Shown here in pieces: positions 51,465-60,000 of a DNA stretch of 64,000 nt (position 1 is the first letter of the stretch; each line of letters opens with the position of its first letter). A program made the position numbers and the translations under genes. The stretch lies in contig NZ_JAGSOJ010000001.1 of the NCBI RefSeq assembly GCF_023684385.1, positions 1 through 64,000 of the forward strand, written 5' to 3'. A model generated the notes under the pieces. That model made no database searches, was not told the origin of the DNA, and saw only the letters and a program-made list of their open reading frames with translations. Origin of the DNA: Oceanirhabdus seepicola. GTDB lineage: Bacteria > Bacillota > Clostridia > Clostridiales > Clostridiaceae.

Positions 51465-53186
51465 CTATTTAATCATAAACATTTCATTACTATCTAACTC
51501 AATCGTTCCATCAAATTGAATTTCTTTTTCAGTCAACATATCAAAATACTTTCCATTTAACTTATTACATTGGATAGATTTTTTCTCTTCATTATTATTA
51601 AGTATAGTAACTACACTATCCTTATCATCATACATCCTTGTAATCAGTACATTATCATCAGCATATAAGCATTCAAATTCACCATAAACAAGAACCTTAT
51701 TATCTTTTCTAATTCTATTTAGCTTCTTATAAAGGTCTAATACTTCTTTATTTTGTTTCTCTTCTTCCCATATCATACATCTTCTACAATCTGGGTCTCC
51801 TTCTCCAACCATTCCAACTTCGCCACCATAGTAAATATATGGGACACCTATGTAGGAATATTGGAATACCATTGTATGCTTTAATCTATTAATATCCTCT
51901 TTACAAGTAGTCAAATATCTTTCAGTATCATGACTATCAAGTAAGTTAAACTGATTTCTATTAATTTGGTCCATATACAATACTCTATTTTGAACTAAAC
52001 CTCTAATAAATTCCTGAGAAGATATTTGTCTTTTAGCAAAGAAGTCCATAACTAATTCTCTAAATGGATATTGCATTATTCCATCCATTTGATCTCCTCT
52101 TAACCATTGAGATGATTCATGCATTATTTCTCCAATGATAATAGCCTCTGGATTAGTCTTCTTTACTCTTTTGTTAAATTCTCTCCAGAATTTATGATCT
52201 ACTTCATTACAAACATCTAATCTCCATCCGTCTATACCTACTTCTTTTATCCAATACTCAGCAACATCAAGCAAGTATTCTACAGCTTCTGGATTCTCAG
52301 TGTTTAACTTTGGCATTTCCGAAACATTATCTGCAAACGTATCATAATTTATTTTTTCAATATCAACAGGGAAATTATGAATAAAGAACCAATCTTTATA
52401 CTTTGATTTCTCACCATTTTTAATTACATCTTCAAATGCGAAAAAATCTCTTCCTGAATGATTAAAAACTGCATCAAATAAAACTTTTATATTTTTTTCA
52501 TGACATCTTTTCACTAGTTCTTTAACCGTTTCAACTGTTCCAAATTGAGGATCGATTTTGTAATAATCTCTCGTATTATATTTGTGATTTGTTGTAGATT
52601 CAAATACAGGTGTGAAGTAAATAATATCTACCCCTAAATCATCAAGATAATCAATTTTATTTATTACTCCTTGAATATCTCCCCCAAACATTGTTTGAGT
52701 AGTAACAGGCTCTCCCCATGGAAGAACATTTTCCGGATCATTGTTTTTATCTCCATTACAGAATCTATCAGGGAATATTTGATATACAACACCCTCTTTT
52801 AGCCAATCAGGTGATTTATACATATCCGCATTACATATATAAGGGAATTGGAATCCTCCCTCTTTATTTAATTCTTTAGCTGATCCTCTTTCACTGAAAT
52901 AGAGAACTTCTCTATTACAACCTGTAAGTTTGAAATTATACTTAAATTTTCTACTAGGAAGTTTAATCTCACCCTCAAAATAATCAAACATATCTGTAAC
53001 AAATCTTTTTTCTATTTCTTTAACTTGATACTCATCTTCTCCATTATATCTATCTTTGAAAAACACTTCGCATTTATCAATTTCATCATGAGCTACTCTT
53101 ATTCTCACTTTTAATACATCTTTCTCTACACCATAAGCATATGGTACATCCGCAATATGATATATAGCATGTTTATTTATGTTCAT
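51465..53186 (-). CDS. GH13 cyclomaltodextrinase/neopullulanase-like glucosidase
   Basis: 573 residues from ATG 53186, chosen for its GAGGAAGGG site; a longer in-frame start would begin inside the 62-bp repeat. An N-terminal beta-sandwich domain (~1-120) precedes the (beta/alpha)8 barrel, as in neopullulanase-type GH13_20 enzymes. Catalytic residues: D324 (GWRLDVCNE), E353 (IIGEIMHE), D420 (LLDSHDTER). No signal peptide, so it would cut imported maltodextrins in the cytoplasm. Last gene of the malEFG operon; an IS element sits right beyond its stop. Confidence 0.9.
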   Translation of the reverse strand: MNINKHAIYHIADVPYAYGVEKDVLKVRIRVAHDEIDKCEVFFKDRYNGEDEYQVKEIEKRFVTDMFDYFEGEIKLPSRKFKYNFKLTGCNREVLYFSERGSAKELNKEGGFQFPYICNADMYKSPDWLKEGVVYQIFPDRFCNGDKNNDPENVLPWGEPVTTQTMFGGDIQGVINKIDYLDDLGVDIIYFTPVFESTTNHKYNTRDYYKIDPQFGTVETVKELVKRCHEKNIKVLFDAVFNHSGRDFFAFEDVIKNGEKSKYKDWFFIHNFPVDIEKINYDTFADNVSEMPKLNTENPEAVEYLLDVAEYWIKEVGIDGWRLDVCNEVDHKFWREFNKRVKKTNPEAIIIGEIMHESSQWLRGDQMDGIMQYPFRELVMDFFAKRQISSQEFIRGLVQNRVLYMDQINRNQFNLLDSHDTERYLTTCKEDINRLKHTMVFQYSYIGVPYIYYGGEVGMVGEGDPDCRRCMIWEEEKQNKEVLDLYKKLNRIRKDNKVLVYGEFECLYADDNVLITRMYDDKDSVVTILNNNEEKKSIQCNKLNGKYFDMLTEKEIQFDGTIELDSNEMFMIK

Positions 53187-53217
53187 CAGAATATTCCCTT
53201 CCTCTTCTAGATTATTA

Positions 53218-53279
53218 TTAGGCACATTCAAATAAATAGACTAGCATACTGACTAGTTATTTATTTGAATGTGCCTTAA
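53218..53279. mobile_element. 62-bp deletion form of family 1 element (copy D)
   Basis: TTAGGCACATTCAAATAAAT at left and the near-perfect inverted copy at right, with only ~8 bases between: the terminal repeats of family 1 without the central part. It lies between malG and the GH13 gene and folds into a ~27-bp hairpin in their mRNA. Confidence 0.75.
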
Positions 53280-53286
53280 ATGTCTA

Positions 53287-54153
53287 TTAACCTTTAACAG
53301 CTCCTGCAACCAATCCTTTTGAAATATATTTCTGTAATGCTACAAACAGCCCAACAACTGGTAATGCTCCCATAATTGCCGCTGCAGCAAATTGTGTCCA
53401 CTTGGCAGAAAATTCATTCTTAATAAATGTATTTAATCCTATAGCCAATGTGTAATTTTCAGGGCTTTTTAATGCTACACTTGAAATTACAAACTCACTG
53501 TATATACCAATAAAGCTAAACAAGAATATTACTGCTAGCATTGATCTACTCAAAGGCATTATAATCCTAGTGAATATTTGCCAATGGGATGCACCATCAA
53601 CCATAGCAGCTTCGTCAAGTGCCTTTGGTATTCCATCAATAAATCCTTTCAATAACCAAATATTATATGCACTACCTCCACAAAGTATAAGGATTAAAGC
53701 AAACTTATTATCAATCATATCATATTTATATAAAACCCCATATATGGCAGCTATTGTCATCATAGGTGGAAACATCTGTAGTATTAATAATGACATTAAA
53801 CCGTACTTTCTACCTGTGAATCTTAATCTTGAGAAAGCATATGCTGAAGTAACTGACATTATTAGTTGCAGAACCGCAACAGAAATAGAAATAATTAAGC
53901 TATTTTTCATCCATGTTAAGAAACCTGTTTCTTTAAATACAGCTATATAGTTATTAAATGTTATTTCTTTTGGAATAAGATCTGAAGAGAAAAAAGCATC
54001 TCCTGTTCTAAATGATGCCGACACAATCCAAAACACAGGGAATAATACAGCCACTATAGCAAACCAAATAAATACTCTACCAGCCCACAGAGATAACTTT
54101 TCATGTTTTTTCATCTTTCTAACATATTTTATTGAATTAGTATTAGCACTCAT
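53287..54153 (-). CDS. malG: Maltodextrin ABC transporter permease (MalG-like)
   Basis: 288 residues, six predicted membrane helices, with the EAA coupling loop DEAAMVDGASHWQIFTRIIMP. It pairs with MalF to form the channel. Its start overlaps the malF stop by one base. Confidence 0.9.
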   Translation of the reverse strand: MSANTNSIKYVRKMKKHEKLSLWAGRVFIWFAIVAVLFPVFWIVSASFRTGDAFFSSDLIPKEITFNNYIAVFKETGFLTWMKNSLIISISVAVLQLIMSVTSAYAFSRLRFTGRKYGLMSLLILQMFPPMMTIAAIYGVLYKYDMIDNKFALILILCGGSAYNIWLLKGFIDGIPKALDEAAMVDGASHWQIFTRIIMPLSRSMLAVIFLFSFIGIYSEFVISSVALKSPENYTLAIGLNTFIKNEFSAKWTQFAAAAIMGALPVVGLFVALQKYISKGLVAGAVKG

Positions 54154-55097
54154 TAGTCTACCTCCTTAAATGCACCTGACATCTTCATGTTTATTAAACT
54201 CAATGTACCAATTACAATGAAAATAAGTACACTTAAAGCAGATGCAATGTTGAATAAATTATTATTCATTGCCAATTTGTACGCTGCACTTATAAGTATA
54301 TCTGTACCTCCTGCAAACTGTGATCCTCCTGGAACTCTTGGTCCACCACCAGTAATTAAGAATGCATTCATGAAGTTATTAAAGTTAAATGCAAAAGATG
54401 AAATTAAAAGAGGTAATGTTGAAGACATTATTGAAGGTAAAGTTATTTTTCTAAACTTAGTCCACCAATTAGCTCCATCTATATCAGCTGCTTCATAGTA
54501 TGTCTTTGGTATTGCAGATAATGCTCCAAGACAAACATTCATCATATATGGAAACCCTAACCAAAGATTTACTATGATCAAACCAGTTCTAGCCCAAAAC
54601 ACATCACTCATCCATGGAATAGGTTCTGAAATAATTCCTATGTTTTGAAGTAATATATTTATACCTCCATAAGTTTCATGGAGTAATCCCTTCCAAGAAA
54701 GAATAGCTATTGTTGCTGGTAAGGCCCATGGAATTACTAAAAACGCTTTATATATATTACTTTCTTTCATATCTGGGTTATTTAATATAATAGCAAATAA
54801 CAAACCAATAAAATACGTTCCAAATACTGATATTATTGCATAAATAAATGTCCAGATAAATACTGGTAAAAATACTTTTGATAATGGGCCTGCAAGAATA
54901 TTTACAAAGTTTTTGAACCCTACGAAAGTATAATCATCTAAATGTTTTATAGAATAATTTGTAAAAGCTATATAAATAGTATATAATATTGGGAGTAAGG
55001 ATAATAACGAAATTGATATTAATGCGGGTGATAGATACCCATAAGGTCTTAAGTTCTCTCTTAAAGACCTTTTTTTATTTTTTGCTTTAATTTCCAT
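54153..55097 (-). CDS. malF: Maltodextrin ABC transporter permease (MalF-like)
   Basis: 314 residues, about six membrane helices, EAA loop YYEAADIDGANWWTKFRKI. Lacks the large periplasmic loop of enterobacterial MalF, as is normal in Gram-positives. No ATPase gene follows, so a shared MsmX/MsmK-type ATPase elsewhere is likely. Start ATG after AGGAGGAGAC. Confidence 0.9.
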   Translation of the reverse strand: MEIKAKNKKRSLRENLRPYGYLSPALISISLLSLLPILYTIYIAFTNYSIKHLDDYTFVGFKNFVNILAGPLSKVFLPVFIWTFIYAIISVFGTYFIGLLFAIILNNPDMKESNIYKAFLVIPWALPATIAILSWKGLLHETYGGINILLQNIGIISEPIPWMSDVFWARTGLIIVNLWLGFPYMMNVCLGALSAIPKTYYEAADIDGANWWTKFRKITLPSIMSSTLPLLISSFAFNFNNFMNAFLITGGGPRVPGGSQFAGGTDILISAAYKLAMNNNLFNIASALSVLIFIVIGTLSLINMKMSGAFKEVD

Positions 55098-55131
55098 AGG
55101 TCTCCTCCTTTGGATTTTTCATATGATTGCT

Positions 55132-55161
55132 AAAAAAAGAGGGGGTAACACTAGCCCCCCC
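55132..55161 (-). terminator. Intrinsic terminator between malE and malF
   Basis: Minus-strand GGGGG-CTAGTGTTA-CCCCC followed by TCTTTTTTT, starting a few bases after the malE stop. It would let most transcripts end after malE, giving more binding protein than permease, a common solution in ABC operons. Confidence 0.88.
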
Positions 55162-55167
55162 GTATTA

Positions 55168-56391
55168 CTACTCTGCGTTTTGTATTTCAATTGCTTCTTT
55201 AATATCTGATTCTACTTGCTTAGCAAAATCTTCTGGAGAAATTTCTCCGCTAGTTAACATTTTGAAAGATTCATTCTGACCCCAAACACTTTGCATTTCT
55301 GGAATGTTCGGCATTGGAATTCCATAAGTAGCTTGCTTAGCAAACCCTGCCATAATTTCATCATTTTTAATGTCATCATTATCTAAATGTGATTTTCTAA
55401 CAGGTAATCTAGTGAAGTGAGATTTTTCACTTAAATACTTTGTAAACTCCCATGCTACGTCTTGCTTATCGCTCTTTGAATTAACAAATGCTACTTGAAC
55501 ACCTAAGAAAGTAGGAGCAACTTTTCCATTGATTTTTGGCATTGGAGCAACACCAAAGTTCACTCCAGCCTCTTCAAATCCTGCTCTATCCCATGCACCA
55601 CTTACATAGAAAGCAATTTCACCGTTTGTGAATTTACCTTTAGCGATATCAGCACTAATATCTTTAGGCATTAACTCATACTTATGAACGAAATCATGTA
55701 ACATTTGATATCCTGGAATTGCTTTTTCTCCTAATCCAATATCATTTGCAGTTAAGTTTCCATTATCATCTTTACCGAAAACATATCCACCGTTTCCAGC
55801 AATTATTGGAAAGTTGAAATATAAGTTATTTGCATCAAACATAAATCCTTTTTCTTGACCTAATTTTATTAACTCTTCCATAGTTTCTGGAACTTTTTCA
55901 ACTAAATCTTTATTATAGTATAAAGCTATAGATTCCATTCCCATTGGAACTGCATACTCTTTATTATCAAACATTACAGCATCTAATGCTGATTGTTGGA
56001 AATCATCAGTAATTATTCCTTCTGGAACTTCAGCTAGTAATTTAGCTTGGTTTAACGTTCCTAGGTTATCATGTGGAAAACCAATGTAAGCATCAGGACC
56101 TTTTGCACTATTTGCTGCTTGAAGATAATTTTGGAATTCTCCTTTGTCATATATTACTTTAACCTTATTTCCAGTTTCTTCAGCCCACACTTGAGCCATC
56201 TTATCTAAATCTGCAACTTCTTCTTCTGTAAAGTGTGACCAAATTGTTAATTCAACTGGTCCTTTAGTATCACTTTTGCTTTGCTCGTTATTACCATTTT
56301 TGTTATTTGCTTTATTACCACAGCCAACGAAAGCCAATGATAATGCAACAACTGTTAGAATTGACATAAATACTTTAAAATGCTTATTCAT
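55168..56391 (-). CDS. malE: Maltodextrin-binding lipoprotein (MalE-like)
   Basis: 407 residues from ATG 56391 (GGGGGGAA upstream). Signal peptide with lipobox LAFVGC near residue 23, then a family 1 solute-binding fold (VELTIWSHFTEEEVADLDKM, FYVSGAWDRAGFEEAGVNFG, VAWEFTKYL). It delivers maltodextrins to MalFG. First gene of the operon; a cre-like site lies upstream at 56449-56462. Confidence 0.92.
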   Translation of the reverse strand: MNKHFKVFMSILTVVALSLAFVGCGNKANNKNGNNEQSKSDTKGPVELTIWSHFTEEEVADLDKMAQVWAEETGNKVKVIYDKGEFQNYLQAANSAKGPDAYIGFPHDNLGTLNQAKLLAEVPEGIITDDFQQSALDAVMFDNKEYAVPMGMESIALYYNKDLVEKVPETMEELIKLGQEKGFMFDANNLYFNFPIIAGNGGYVFGKDDNGNLTANDIGLGEKAIPGYQMLHDFVHKYELMPKDISADIAKGKFTNGEIAFYVSGAWDRAGFEEAGVNFGVAPMPKINGKVAPTFLGVQVAFVNSKSDKQDVAWEFTKYLSEKSHFTRLPVRKSHLDNDDIKNDEIMAGFAKQATYGIPMPNIPEMQSVWGQNESFKMLTSGEISPEDFAKQVESDIKEAIEIQNAE

Positions 56392-56448
56392 AGGTATTCC
56401 CCCCAATATTATGTTTTTTGTAATGTAATTATTGTATAAATTACTTTG

Positions 56449-56462
56449 TGAAAACGCTTGCA
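56449..56462. promoter_or_regulatory. cre/LacI-family operator near the malE promoter
   Basis: TGAAAACGCTTGCA agrees at 13 of 14 positions with the CcpA consensus TGWAANCGNTNWCA. It lies just upstream of a plausible malE -10 (TACAAT on the minus strand, 56431-56436), where binding would block initiation. Confidence 0.65.
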
Positions 56463-56531
56463 TTTCATACTTTTATTATACAAGCTGTTTTTTCATTAGT
56501 CAATAATTTTATTTTGTAAAAGTGGATGTTT

Positions 56532-56567
56532 TTAATATGCATTTACCTGTTAAAATTTGCATATTAA
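56532..56567. repeat. Inverted repeat in the malE-amylase gap
   Basis: TTAATATGCA (56532-56541) and TGCATATTAA (56558-56567) with a 16-base centre. Could be a site for a dimeric regulator or part of a promoter-proximal fold. Nothing else was recognised in 56570-56780. Confidence 0.45.
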
Positions 56568-56786
56568 GCTTACTCACATGATTTTTTCTGAATTTTCATT
56601 TACTAAGTAGCATTGTTCATTGTTTACGCTCAATATTCCATTGATTCTTATAATACTGCCAATGAGACTGTAAGAATTTATCAATTAATAATTAATAATT
56701 ACTTCCATCATATAATATGTAATAGAATTTTTTAGTTATTATGTGAATATTATTTGTAATTTAATACTTTTTATTCTTAAAAATTC

Positions 56787-56820
56787 TGCAAGTGATTGCA
56801 AATTCAGAGCAATCGTTTGC
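56787..56820. promoter_or_regulatory. Pair of LacI-family operators upstream of the GH13 gene
   Basis: TGCAAGTGATTGCA (56787-56800) and GCAATCGTTTGC (56809-56820, reverse GCAAACGATTGC). Their centres are 21 bases apart, two helical turns, suggesting co-operative binding. The pattern fits MalR-type or CcpA-type regulators. Confidence 0.6.
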
Positions 56821-56900
56821 ATTTGTTCCCTTAATACTATTGCTTTATTTTTTCAGTTCCATTATTCTAGATATAGATTAACATAAAAGGGGGTATTATT

Positions 56901-58493
56901 TTGAGTTTTTTTAAAAAAATTAGAAAGACACTTTTCATTTATTTAGTAAGCTGCATAGTGCTATTTTCACTTTTTAGCATTGGTTATTATACAAAAATCG
57001 CCAATAAGAGAAAGGAAGTAGAAAAAAATATTAAATATGCATATGAAACAAAAAAGAATGGAGATATTTATTATCAAATATTCGTACGATCATTTAACGA
57101 TTCTAATAATGATGGAATAGGTGATATAAATGGAATTACTAATAAGCTTGATTATTTAAACAATTTAGGAATTACAGGTATTTGGTTATCGCCAATATTC
57201 GAATCTCCAAGTTATCATGGATATGATGTAGCAGATTATAAAAAAGTTAATTCTGAGTTTGGTACGATTGATGACTTTAAAACACTTCTAAATGAATGTC
57301 ATAGTAGAAATATTAAAGTTATTTTAGATTACGTACCAAATCACACTAGTAATCAACATTTTTGGTTTAAGCAAGCTATAAGTTCCGAAGAAAACAAATA
57401 TAGAGATTACTACATTTGGGCTAATGAAAGTAGTAATTTAAGTACCATTTCACCAGTAGGTAATAAAGCTTGGGCAAAAGCAGATAATAGTTATTATTAT
57501 AATACATTCTGGTCAGGAATGCCTGATTTAAATTTCGAGAATCCAGAGGTTCAAAAAGAAATAATTGACACAGCAAAATGGTGGCTGGATCTTGGGGTAG
57601 ATGGATTCCGTATAGATGCGGCCCTACATATTTTTGAACCAGATAGATTTGACGATTCAATCGCTTGGTGGGATACATTCAGGAAATCTCTGACTGCTTA
57701 CAAAAAAGATACTTATTTAGCTGCTGAGGTTTGGAGTTCACCAGGTGTAATAACATCATATTTCCCTGTTATGGATTCATGCTTCAATTTCAATATAGGG
57801 AAACCAATTATAAGTGCTGTTAATTCTGGTTTTGCATTTGAATTACGTAATGCTTTAAATGGAGTATATAAAACTTATAGCTATGAAATGACAGAGTCAT
57901 ATGTGGATGCGCCATTTTTAACTAATCATGATATGGATAGAGTTATGTCATTAGTAACTAATGAAAATCAAGCTAAGGTTGCTGCTAGTATATATCTAAC
58001 TTTACCTGGAAACCCTTTCATATATTATGGTGAGGAAATTGGTATGAAGGGAAAAAAACCTGATGAACTAATACGTGAGCCATTTATCTGGAATGGTGAA
58101 GGAAAAGATGGTGAAACTTCTTGGCAAGAATTAAATTATAATCTTGATACCACTCCCGCAAATATACAACTCACAGATTCAACATCAATGTTTTCCCATT
58201 ATAAGAATCTAATTGATTATAGAAAAGAAGATTCTACTTTATCAGAGGGTAATATAGAACTGATTAAGTCCCATGTAAAATTACTTTCATTCTATAGGTT
58301 CACAGATGAACAAACTGAATTAGTTATTCATAATGTGAGTGCTGATAAAGTTCAAGCTGAATTTAAAATTGATAAATCGCTAACTGGATCGATACTTAAG
58401 ATCTTTAACTGTATTGAGAATGTAGATTTTTCTTATGATAAAGGCTTTATTAAGATAACTTTGCCACCTTACTCTTCAATTATTGTTAAATAA
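56901..58493 (+). CDS. Membrane-anchored GH13 alpha-amylase/oligoglucosidase
   Basis: 530 residues, TTG start after AAAAGGGGG. An N-terminal hydrophobic segment (LFIYLVSCIVLFSLFSIGYY, ~11-30) with no cleavage or lipobox motif suggests an anchored extracellular enzyme. GH13 catalytic residues D239 (GFRIDAALH), E276 (LAAEVWSS), D344 (FLTNHDMDR). The calcium-loop-like NDSNNDGIGDINGI is present. It would shorten starch or dextrins outside the cell for MalEFG uptake. Divergent from malE with shared operators. Confidence 0.88.
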   Translation: MSFFKKIRKTLFIYLVSCIVLFSLFSIGYYTKIANKRKEVEKNIKYAYETKKNGDIYYQIFVRSFNDSNNDGIGDINGITNKLDYLNNLGITGIWLSPIFESPSYHGYDVADYKKVNSEFGTIDDFKTLLNECHSRNIKVILDYVPNHTSNQHFWFKQAISSEENKYRDYYIWANESSNLSTISPVGNKAWAKADNSYYYNTFWSGMPDLNFENPEVQKEIIDTAKWWLDLGVDGFRIDAALHIFEPDRFDDSIAWWDTFRKSLTAYKKDTYLAAEVWSSPGVITSYFPVMDSCFNFNIGKPIISAVNSGFAFELRNALNGVYKTYSYEMTESYVDAPFLTNHDMDRVMSLVTNENQAKVAASIYLTLPGNPFIYYGEEIGMKGKKPDELIREPFIWNGEGKDGETSWQELNYNLDTTPANIQLTDSTSMFSHYKNLIDYRKEDSTLSEGNIELIKSHVKLLSFYRFTDEQTELVIHNVSADKVQAEFKIDKSLTGSILKIFNCIENVDFSYDKGFIKITLPPYSSIIVK

Positions 58494-58538
58494 GGCGTAT
58501 GAAAACAAATAAATTCAATTTGTTCTTTCATTTTAGGT
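58492..58538. repeat. Imperfect inverted repeat after the GH13 gene
   Basis: TAAGGCGTATGAAAACAAAT at the stop codon pairs imperfectly with ATTTGTTCTTTCATTTTAGG. The ends resemble family 1 terminal repeats, so this may be a decayed copy. It might also serve as terminator. Confidence 0.4.
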
Positions 58539-58593
58539 ACGAATGTAAATCAGATAAATATAATATATTAGAACAATTATAAGGTGATTTTTT

Positions 58594-59124
58594 ATGAGTT
58601 ATACCGTTCACAATGGTCAACCTCAAGGAATTGCTAATAATAATAGTAATTTTTTAAGGGAAGCTTTAATTGGAGAAATAGTAGCTATTAATGATTATTC
58701 ACATCATATTGCTCTTTGTCCAATCAACGAAGTTTCAAAAGTACTTACACATATTATGCAAGAAGAAAAAAAGCATTATGGTATGTTTCTTGAACTTATA
58801 CGAAAAAATGATGATATGCAGATGGAAAAGTATCTTGATATTATGAAAAACCATCACAGAAGAAGATCATCTCAGAAAAAGTATAGAAATACTTATGAAG
58901 GGGAAAAAATTCACATGATCAACCTTCTTAGCTTCATAAGACAAGATATAAAAGGAGAACTTGAAGCTATTATATCTTATGAACACATTCTTTCTAAAAC
59001 AGTAGACAAAGCAATTATCAAGACTTTAAATGATGTAATTGGTGATGAAAAGGAACACGTAGAGGAACTTACAAAGATTTTAATGAAATATGATAAAGAT
59101 TTATATGGACCTATAGAACCTTAA
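58594..59124 (+). CDS. Ferritin-like di-iron protein (rubrerythrin-type fold)
   Basis: 176 residues, four-helix pattern with two E..H half-sites: E28 (ALIGEIVAINDY) with EEKKH (57-61), and E122 (KGELEAIISYEH) with DEKEH (151-155). It lacks a rubredoxin domain. Such proteins bind two irons and act in peroxide defence or as spore-associated proteins; which applies here is unknown. ATG after AAGGTGATT. Confidence 0.78.
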   Translation: MSYTVHNGQPQGIANNNSNFLREALIGEIVAINDYSHHIALCPINEVSKVLTHIMQEEKKHYGMFLELIRKNDDMQMEKYLDIMKNHHRRRSSQKKYRNTYEGEKIHMINLLSFIRQDIKGELEAIISYEHILSKTVDKAIIKTLNDVIGDEKEHVEELTKILMKYDKDLYGPIEP

Positions 59125-59187
59125 TAATGTGAATATTTTATTGGTGAAAGGTAAAAATAAACGTAAAAAGTAAAGGAGTTTATTTTT

Positions 59188-59427
59188 ATGATTACTGCAG
59201 AGGTTGCTGTTTACCCTTTAAAAACTAATCACGCAACAAATATTATTAATGATTCAATTAATTCATTACAAAATCAAAATGTAGAGTACTGTGTAGGTTC
59301 AATGAATACAACTATCACTGGATCTCAAGATGAAATTTTTTCTTCTCTTAAACAGATGTTTAATGAAGCAGAGCGTAGTGGCGGAGAAGTTAGTATGGTT
59401 GTTACCCTTAGTAATGCATGTGAATAA
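59188..59427 (+). CDS. Thiamine-binding/YkoF-like small protein
   Basis: 79 residues, ferredoxin-like fold of the MTH1187/YkoF (PF01910-type) group: ITAEVAVYPLKT at the start, VEYCVGSMNTTITGSQDEIF in the middle, and SMVVTLSNACE at the end. Family members bind thiamine or its pyrimidine part. No thiamine operon lies nearby. ATG after AAAGGAG. Confidence 0.8.
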   Translation: MITAEVAVYPLKTNHATNIINDSINSLQNQNVEYCVGSMNTTITGSQDEIFSSLKQMFNEAERSGGEVSMVVTLSNACE

Positions 59428-59435
59428 TCTTCAGT

Positions 59436-59483
59436 AGCTAGAAGTCCTTAACAATATTGCTTTAAGGGCATCTAGCTTTTCTT
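59436..59483 (+). terminator. Intrinsic terminator
   Basis: AGCTAGA..GTCCTTAA pairs with TTAAGGGCATCTAGCT (one bulge), followed by TTTTCTT. Ends the ferritin-like/thiamine-binding transcript. Confidence 0.85.
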
Positions 59484-59553
59484 AATTTCGTTTTTAGTAC
59501 ACTTTGATTTTCAACTAGTATATTTTTATTGAAACAATTTTCAGGAGGATAGA

Positions 59554-59892
59554 ATGGAATTTAAATATCCTAGAAATTTTGATTTTAAGTCATACGCATT
59601 CAATTCACTTCATTTTATGGAGTGGTACCTTGACCAGAAGGAAATCTCTGATGATAATAAAATTCATCGAAACATATTGAGATTAGAAGAATGGAAACCT
59701 AATAAAGAGGATAATTATATTCCCCTTACAACCGCAGACTTGGATAGTTGGGATTTTAACCTTGCATACATTTGTGGTGACGTTGTAACATATAAAAATC
59801 ACATTTATGAGGCAAAATGGTGGACTTTAGGAGATACTCCTTCAATGAATGTACAATATCATTGGGATACTCCTTGGCAAATAATCCAATAA
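59554..59892 (+). CDS. Orphan CBM5/12-like carbohydrate-binding protein
   Basis: 112 residues. The C-terminal ~46 residues (SWDFNLAYICGDVVTYKNHI then YEAKWWTLGDTP, W104, W108) match the chitin-binding CBM5/12 pattern, including the AKWWT signature at 87-91. The N-terminal 60 residues are unassigned. There is no signal peptide, membrane helix or catalytic domain, which is unusual because this module is normally the tail of a secreted chitinase. It may be a fragment, or be used inside the cell or spore. Own ribosome site (AGGAGG). Confidence 0.8.
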   Translation: MEFKYPRNFDFKSYAFNSLHFMEWYLDQKEISDDNKIHRNILRLEEWKPNKEDNYIPLTTADLDSWDFNLAYICGDVVTYKNHIYEAKWWTLGDTPSMNVQYHWDTPWQIIQ

Positions 59893-60000
59893 GGCATAAG
59901 GAGAAGAAGTCACCACCCTCTTCTCCTATTAAGCAGAAACAAATATCAACTTATGTTGTAGCAGTATTTAATACTTATGTTTACCTTTACTACCCTCGCA

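Noticed and set aside
53187-53231. Upstream start for the GH13 gene
   Set aside because: Would begin inside the 62-bp inverted repeat; the ATG at 53186 has a proper ribosome site.
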